A stretch of 64,000 nt of DNA from Halomonas salipaludis (GTDB lineage: Bacteria > Pseudomonadota > Gammaproteobacteria > Pseudomonadales > Halomonadaceae). Below the pieces are notes generated by a model, which was not told the origin of the DNA, did no database searches, and worked only from the letters and a program-made list of their open reading frames with translations. The translations under genes and the position numbers were made by a program. The DNA is taken from contig NZ_NSKB01000002.1 in the NCBI RefSeq assembly GCF_002286975.1, forward strand, positions 310,001 to 374,000, in the 5' to 3' direction. Of the stretch, positions 60,079 through 64,000 are shown in pieces. How positions within the stretch are numbered: the first letter of the stretch is position 1; every line of letters begins with the position of its first letter.

Positions 60079-60474
60079 CTACCGGCAGGCGCGCCGATAG
60101 CGGGCCTCCAGCTCGCGGCGCTCGCGCAGCTGGCGCGTACCGACGGTGGTGTCGGCGCGCAGGCGTTCCAGTCGCTCGGCCAGCGCCCGGCAGTCGAGCA
60201 CCAGCGGTTCATCGGGGGCCTGCGGGCTAGCTGGCACACCAGGCTGAGCCGCCTGGGGCAGCAGCTCGAGGGGAATCACTACCTCGACCCGTGGCCGTGG
60301 ACGGGCCTGGGGGGCGTGCTCCCCACGTCGCGACTGGCGCTGCCGCCCATCACGCGCCTCCCTGGCCTGATGCGGCTCACCCGCCTGCCAGCCAGTGCGC
60401 TGAGCCTCGAGCGGCGCCGACGCCAGCATCGCTAGCAGTGCAGCACAGCCTGTCATCACAACGCCTATTCGCAT
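60079..60474 (-). CDS. Small secreted hypothetical protein
   Basis: A 131-residue protein with a signal peptide (MRIGVVMTGCAALLAMLASAPLEA), a proline/arginine-rich middle and a charged C-terminal helix (DCRALAERLERLRADTTVGTRQLRERRELEARYRRAC) with cysteines near both ends of the helix. GGGGAGGGC precedes the ATG. I recognise no family; it is downstream of the DUF192 gene on the same strand. Confidence 0.6.
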   Translation of the reverse strand: MRIGVVMTGCAALLAMLASAPLEAQRTGWQAGEPHQAREARDGRQRQSRRGEHAPQARPRPRVEVVIPLELLPQAAQPGVPASPQAPDEPLVLDCRALAERLERLRADTTVGTRQLRERRELEARYRRACR

Positions 60475-60515
60475 GCCGCCCTCCCCGTTATCGTCACCCT
60501 GTCCCAGGTTATAGC

Positions 60516-60640
60516 TCAGCACCCGCGGCAGCCATAGGGAAACTTCGGGTCGGTGGGCAGCGCTCGCTCCAGCAGGCCGATGCGGATATGGCCGTTGCGG
60601 CGCAGAGCCACCGAGGCGCCGAGTATTCGGCCCTGCTGTG
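60516..60640 (-). other. Unassigned coding-like segment between DUF192 and the small secreted protein
   Basis: One frame from the end of the DUF192 gene to a TGA at 60516 reads about 40 residues with strong GC-rich third positions, including ALRRNGHIRIGLLERALPTD and ending PYGCRGC. A GTG could start about 31 residues of it, but no ribosome-binding site is visible. It may be a small protein or the remnant of one. Confidence 0.25.
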
Positions 60641-61171
60641 CTACACCCCCTCGTCCAGCTCGGCCAGGCACTGCAGGGCCGCCGCGGGGATCGCCACGCA
60701 GTCGCCCTCCTCGATGCCGTGCTCGGTGAAATAGCCGGCATTGACCTCTAGCGCGGCGATATAGCGAGCGTTGGGGCGCGTCACCGGGCATTCGCTCGGA
60801 TCCGATGACGTGCAGGGCTGCATGCTGGCGATGGTCGAGATACGTCCCTGCTCGTCGATAAAGGCGATATCCAGCGGAATCCGGGTGCGGTACATCCAGA
60901 AGCCGTTGCGCGACGACTGCGGCTCGGCGTAGACGAACAGCATGCCGGCATCGCTGGCCAGTTCGTCGCGATCCATCAGCCCCCGGGCGCGCTGGGCAAA
61001 GCTCTCAGCCAGCTCGACCTCGAGCTTGTGCGGCCCGTGCTGGCTATGGATGGCGAGGGTATCGCGGGCAAAGTCCATGGGCTGGCCAGCGTCGGACTGC
61101 GCCAACAACGCCCTGGGCATCATCAGGGTAGCGCTCATGCCGAGCAGTAGCTGGCGGCGGGTCAGGTTCAT
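60641..61171 (-). CDS. DUF192 protein, Tat-exported
   Basis: A 176-residue protein with a twin-arginine-like signal (TRRQLLLGMSATLMMPRALLA) and a DUF192 beta-barrel: LEVELAESFAQRARGLMDRDELASDAGMLFVY, FWMYRTRIPLDIAFIDEQGRI and ALEVNAGYFTEHGIEEGD. The family is widespread in halophiles and its role is unproven. Confidence 0.88.
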   Translation of the reverse strand: MNLTRRQLLLGMSATLMMPRALLAQSDAGQPMDFARDTLAIHSQHGPHKLEVELAESFAQRARGLMDRDELASDAGMLFVYAEPQSSRNGFWMYRTRIPLDIAFIDEQGRISTIASMQPCTSSDPSECPVTRPNARYIAALEVNAGYFTEHGIEEGDCVAIPAAALQCLAELDEGV

Positions 61172-61311
61172 CCTTCATCCTCTGGTGTTTGAGCGGTACT
61201 CAATTTAGGGTGCTCGCACAAGGTGCTACAGCTTAAGCTAGGTCCCGCCGATATTACTGCCAGAACAATGCCCAGAGGAAATCGATAATGAACCTGAAGG
61301 AGAGAACTGGC

Positions 61312-61800
61312 ATGCACCGGGTCATCACTAGCCTCTTGCTGACTGGCCTGATCCTGGCCTTTGGCGCCCAGGCAGCGCCACCCCGCGATATGCCGATTCT
61401 TACCATTCACCCTGGCGCAGGAGGCACTCCGCATGTACTCAGTGTGGCCGACCTGGAAGCATACCCACGGCGCAGTGTGACAGGCCTGATTCCCGATGTC
61501 GGCGATCACGAGGCCGAATGGACAGGAGTCTCCCTGGCCTCGCTGCTCCAGGGGTTGGGCGAGCCCTGGCCTGCTCGAATCACCGCCAGCGCCATGGACA
61601 GCTATCGCGAAACCATCCCCGGTAGCGACCTCGAGCACTACGATCCGATCATCGCCTATCAGCGCAATGGCGAGTACCTCAGCATCAGCCAGCGTGGCCC
61701 GCTGGTCATCATGTACCCCTATGGCGAGCATCCTGAACTACTGACCCGCGTTTTTTTCAGCCGCACGGTGTGGCAACTCGATGAACTGAGGCTAGAGTGA
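61312..61800 (+). CDS. Secreted sulfite-oxidase-fold protein without cysteine (module B sensor candidate)
   Basis: A 162-residue paralogue of the protein at 44000-44521. It has a signal peptide (MHRVITSLLLTGLILAFGAQA) and the same blocks: EWTGVSLASLLQGLGEPWP, DSYRETIPGSDLEHYDPIIAYQRNGEYLSISQRGPLVIMYPYGEHPEL and RTVWQL. It too has no cysteine, so it cannot bind Mo through the usual ligand. The start at 61312 has AGGAG upstream; the in-frame ATG at 61288 would bury the signal. The stop is 8 nt before the GGDEF gene, so the two are coupled. Confidence 0.8.
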   Translation: MHRVITSLLLTGLILAFGAQAAPPRDMPILTIHPGAGGTPHVLSVADLEAYPRRSVTGLIPDVGDHEAEWTGVSLASLLQGLGEPWPARITASAMDSYRETIPGSDLEHYDPIIAYQRNGEYLSISQRGPLVIMYPYGEHPELLTRVFFSRTVWQLDELRLE

Positions 61801-61808
61801 GGCCACTC

Positions 61809-63386
61809 ATGCAGCCCAGCCGCCCCCGTCACCATAAGCTGGCCATGCTGGCGCTTCTATCTACGCTAGCGACAATGATCTTGGCCACGGCCTATAGCCT
61901 GGTCACCGTCAATGCCAAGTATGCGAAGTACTCTGCTCCGGGGATGCATACCGAAGTGTGGCAGAGCTATCAGCTGCACTCGGAAACACGCCGATTGAGC
62001 GACACCGCCAACCGCGTGCTGGCTGGCGAGGCGACGGCGCCTGAACTGATCCAGCGCCTGGGGGTAGCGAAGAGTCAACTCGCCCCGCTGCAGCATACCC
62101 GGGTCTTCGACTATCTACCCGAGGCGCATGCTGAACTACCCGAAACCCTCGAGCACCTCGACTCGCTGCTTCAAGCCTGGTCGTCACGCCTCTCGTGGCA
62201 GGACACCTCCCAGGCCATCCAGGTCGCCGACGAGATGGCAGATCAGCTACCGACCATGCTGGGCCCCACCCACGACATCATCGTCAGTGCCAATATTGCC
62301 GTGGCCAGCCGTCTCGATGCCGAACGCCACGACCTCAAGCGCACCTTCCAGCGACTGGTATGGGTGCTGCTGCTCTTGGGTACAGGCAGCCTGCTGCTGG
62401 CGGCCAAGCTATTCAGAGACTACCGCCATACGCTGCACCTGACACGCGAGCTCGGCACCCTCAACCAGTCGCTGGAAGAGCGTGTCGCCGAGCGTACCCG
62501 GCGCCTCGAGGAGCGCAAGGCACTGCTCGGCATCATCCTCGACTCGAGCCCGAGCGACGTGGCCCTGCTCGGTGCCAACGACCAGCACGCCTACTATATC
62601 AGCGACACCCTTCGGCAACGCGCCAGCACCAATGACAGTGGCTTTCTCGAGTCGCTATTCGTCGATTCGCACCAGTACACACTCTTCATGCAGCGGCTGG
62701 CCACGAGCCAGGCGTTCGACAACTGGGAGGCACGCCTCGATCCCAGGTCGCCATACTGGGCGCTGCTCTCGGTACGCCACCTCGAGATCGACTCGCATCG
62801 TGCCTGGCTGATCTGGAGCCTGGACATCAGCGAGCGCAAGCGCATGGAGCATGAGCTCAAACAACTGGCGACCACCGACTCGCTGACCGGTCTCGCCAAC
62901 CGGCGCACCTTCCTGCGCCAGGCTATCAAGCAGCTGAGACGCTCGCTACGCGAAGCCAACCCCTGTTCGGTACTGGTGATCGACATCGATAATTTCAAAC
63001 GCATCAACGACCAGCACGGCCACCAGGTGGGCGATACGGTGTTACAAGCGGTCGCCCGGCGGCTCGACAAGCACCTGCATCCACGGGGCCCGCTGGGCCG
63101 ACTCGGTGGCGAGGAGTTTGCAGCGCTGGTCAAGGACGCAGATGGCCGCGCTGCGTGGGAGATCGCCGAGGCGTTGCGCGACGATGTCGAATGCCTGACC
63201 CTGCAGGGCGAGGATGGACGGGCCATACCGGTGACCATCAGCATTGGCATCGCCACCCACAGCGGGCAGGACACCAGCCCCCAACACCTGCTGGTAGAAG
63301 CCGACAAGGCGCTGTACCTGGCCAAATCAAGGGGCCGTAACCGCTGCGAAACGCTCGATCAGTCGAGTCCGGGGCCCTCGTGCTGA
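61809..63386 (+). CDS. Membrane PAS-GGDEF diguanylate cyclase (module B output)
   Basis: A 525-residue protein. TM1 is about 12-34, a helical periplasmic domain about 35-182, TM2 about 183-200, a coiled coil 205-238, a PAS-like domain about 240-345 and GGDEF 355-525 with the active-site variant GGEEF (433-437). No RxxD inhibitory site precedes it (the five-residue-upstream position reads RGPL), so product inhibition is unlikely. The periplasmic segment (W51QSYQLHSETRRLSD, LAPLQHTRVFDYLPE) resembles that of the hybrid kinase at 41778. The start ATG has GAGG six bases upstream; a GTG at 61797 is possible. It makes cyclic di-GMP in response to its coupled secreted partner. Confidence 0.9.
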   Translation: MQPSRPRHHKLAMLALLSTLATMILATAYSLVTVNAKYAKYSAPGMHTEVWQSYQLHSETRRLSDTANRVLAGEATAPELIQRLGVAKSQLAPLQHTRVFDYLPEAHAELPETLEHLDSLLQAWSSRLSWQDTSQAIQVADEMADQLPTMLGPTHDIIVSANIAVASRLDAERHDLKRTFQRLVWVLLLLGTGSLLLAAKLFRDYRHTLHLTRELGTLNQSLEERVAERTRRLEERKALLGIILDSSPSDVALLGANDQHAYYISDTLRQRASTNDSGFLESLFVDSHQYTLFMQRLATSQAFDNWEARLDPRSPYWALLSVRHLEIDSHRAWLIWSLDISERKRMEHELKQLATTDSLTGLANRRTFLRQAIKQLRRSLREANPCSVLVIDIDNFKRINDQHGHQVGDTVLQAVARRLDKHLHPRGPLGRLGGEEFAALVKDADGRAAWEIAEALRDDVECLTLQGEDGRAIPVTISIGIATHSGQDTSPQHLLVEADKALYLAKSRGRNRCETLDQSSPGPSC

Positions 63387-64000
63387 CCTTCCGATAGGCG
63401 CCTCGGCCCGGCATCGGGCATGACGTGCAGGCCCGCGGCCAACAGCGATACACCCACTGGCTCACCGCGGGACAGGCCATTGCGCCGCGCCGCATGGGTG
63501 GCGATCTCGAAACGCAGGCTATCGCGAGTATGGGCAAAGCTCAGGGTGACCTGGGCGATGCCGCCGAGCACGATCATCTCACTGACCCAGCCATGCACGG
63601 GGTTCTCGCGCTCACCGCGAGAGGGCCGCGCGCGCCGGTGAAGCACGACATCCGAAGGCGGAACATACCAGTGCAGCTGGTCGCCACTCGCGACGTTTGC
63701 CGGCAGCTCGGCGGTGAGCCGGTAGGGGCCCCACTGCACGCCGCTCTGCCCATCGTTGCCGCGCAGCGCCTGCCCCTCGAAGACATTGTGCTTGTCGAGC
63801 AGGCGCGCTACCTGGGGCGACACCGGGCGGCGAAACAGTGCCTCGGCGGTGCCGCTCTGCAACGTCTCGCCGGCGTGCAACACGCACAGCCGGTCGGCCA
63901 GCGCCGCGGCCTCCTCCAGGTCGTGGGTGACCAGCATGATGGGAATGTCGATCATCTCGCGCAGCTGGGCCAGCTCGCGCTGCAGACGCCGCCGGGTGAC
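63359..64000 (-). CDS. ABC transporter ATPase, C-terminal part (molybdate/tungstate-type)
   Basis: The gene enters from the right edge; 213 codons are visible before the stop. The end of the ATPase shows LREMIDIPIMLVTHDLEEAAALADRLCVLHAGE (the H-loop His after the Walker B region). Residues after about 100 form a TOBE-like beta domain (YVPPSDVVLHRRARPSRGERENPVHGWVSEMIVLGGIAQVTLSF), as in ModC-type ATPases, though sulfate or polyamine importers also carry TOBE. Its end overlaps the GGDEF gene by 28 nt, tail to tail. Confidence 0.85.
   Translation of the reverse strand, partial: VTRRRLQRELAQLREMIDIPIMLVTHDLEEAAALADRLCVLHAGETLQSGTAEALFRRPVSPQVARLLDKHNVFEGQALRGNDGQSGVQWGPYRLTAELPANVASGDQLHWYVPPSDVVLHRRARPSRGERENPVHGWVSEMIVLGGIAQVTLSFAHTRDSLRFEIATHAARRNGLSRGEPVGVSLLAAGLHVMPDAGPRRLSEGQHEGPGLD

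Noticed and set aside
60480-60640. Possible tRNA-like folded region
   Set aside because: Stem fragments exist, but no acceptor, anticodon and T-loop arrangement could be drawn.
60291-60734. 147-codon plus-strand frame
   Set aside because: It is antisense to the small secreted protein and DUF192 gene, both of which have signal peptides and ribosome-binding sites.

Overview
The window reads as chromosomal DNA of a GC-rich, halophilic, motile gammaproteobacterium, most likely Halomonadaceae (Halomonas-like). This is inferred, without a database search, from three TRAP transport systems, a BCCT choline/betaine-type carrier, a TeaD-like universal stress protein beside a TRAP system, a complete fructose PTS with a Cra-like repressor, and Pseudomonas/Halomonas-style REP palindromes. 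No rRNA, tRNA, CRISPR array, prophage or insertion sequence was seen.

Regions: (1) 1-9.8 kb is a uronate/pectin-fragment utilisation locus: partial sugar porin, uncharacterised 819-residue putative glycosidase, kduI, kduD, a DctQM TRAP pair, a LacI regulator, a TRAP receptor and a GH105 hydrolase. Two near-identical ATGAAA/TTTCAT palindromes lie in its two promoter regions. (2) 10-20 kb holds a duplicated-repeat Spy-like periplasmic protein, a second TRAP operon with a Tat-dependent receptor, a BCCT transporter behind BetI-like operators, a LysM L,D-transpeptidase and a SulP transporter. (3) 19.9-23.6 kb is a compact ECF sigma/zinc anti-sigma locus with two related SAM methyltransferases (one fused to a four-helix membrane domain) and a cupin. 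A symmetric divergent promoter of form GGGAAC-N17-CGTCC drives both arms. (4) 23.7-30.4 kb holds an aldehyde dehydrogenase, a LuxR response regulator, a NahK-like hybrid kinase, a NosP-like FIST protein and a membrane alpha/beta hydrolase.

(5) 30.4-33 kb: an AT-rich scar containing an internally deleted ghost of a chemoreceptor gene lies directly upstream of the intact chemoreceptor; both retain sigma-28-type promoters and a related terminator. (6) 33.9-40.8 kb: fruBKA and divergent fruR. (7) 40.9-49.2 kb: a cation-efflux protein, a hybrid sensor kinase paired with a cofactor-less sulfite-oxidase-fold periplasmic protein, a DUF1538/PII-like/CBS operon, an LprI-like protein, a MOSC protein and a DUF2189 membrane protein. 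(8) 49.5-53.2 kb: a sulfide/thiosulfate oxidation operon (cytochrome c, flavocytochrome c, YeeE/TsuA-type importer, fused SoxYZ). (9) 53.2-54.0 kb: a REP array of seven 104-bp periods. (10) 54-58.2 kb: a TAXI-TRAP system with its own UspA. (11) 58.5-64 kb: a KamA-type radical SAM enzyme, a small secreted protein, a DUF192 protein, a second sulfite-oxidase-fold protein paired with a GGDEF protein, and the end of an ABC ATPase.

The strongest candidates for undescribed biology are the two parallel modules in which a small secreted sulfite-oxidase-fold protein without cysteine precedes a membrane signalling protein (kinase in one, diguanylate cyclase in the other), the self-contained ECF/methyltransferase regulon with its mirror-image promoter, and the DUF1538-PII-CBS operon. 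All coordinates come from reading the sequence; family names rest on recognised motifs, not on searches.
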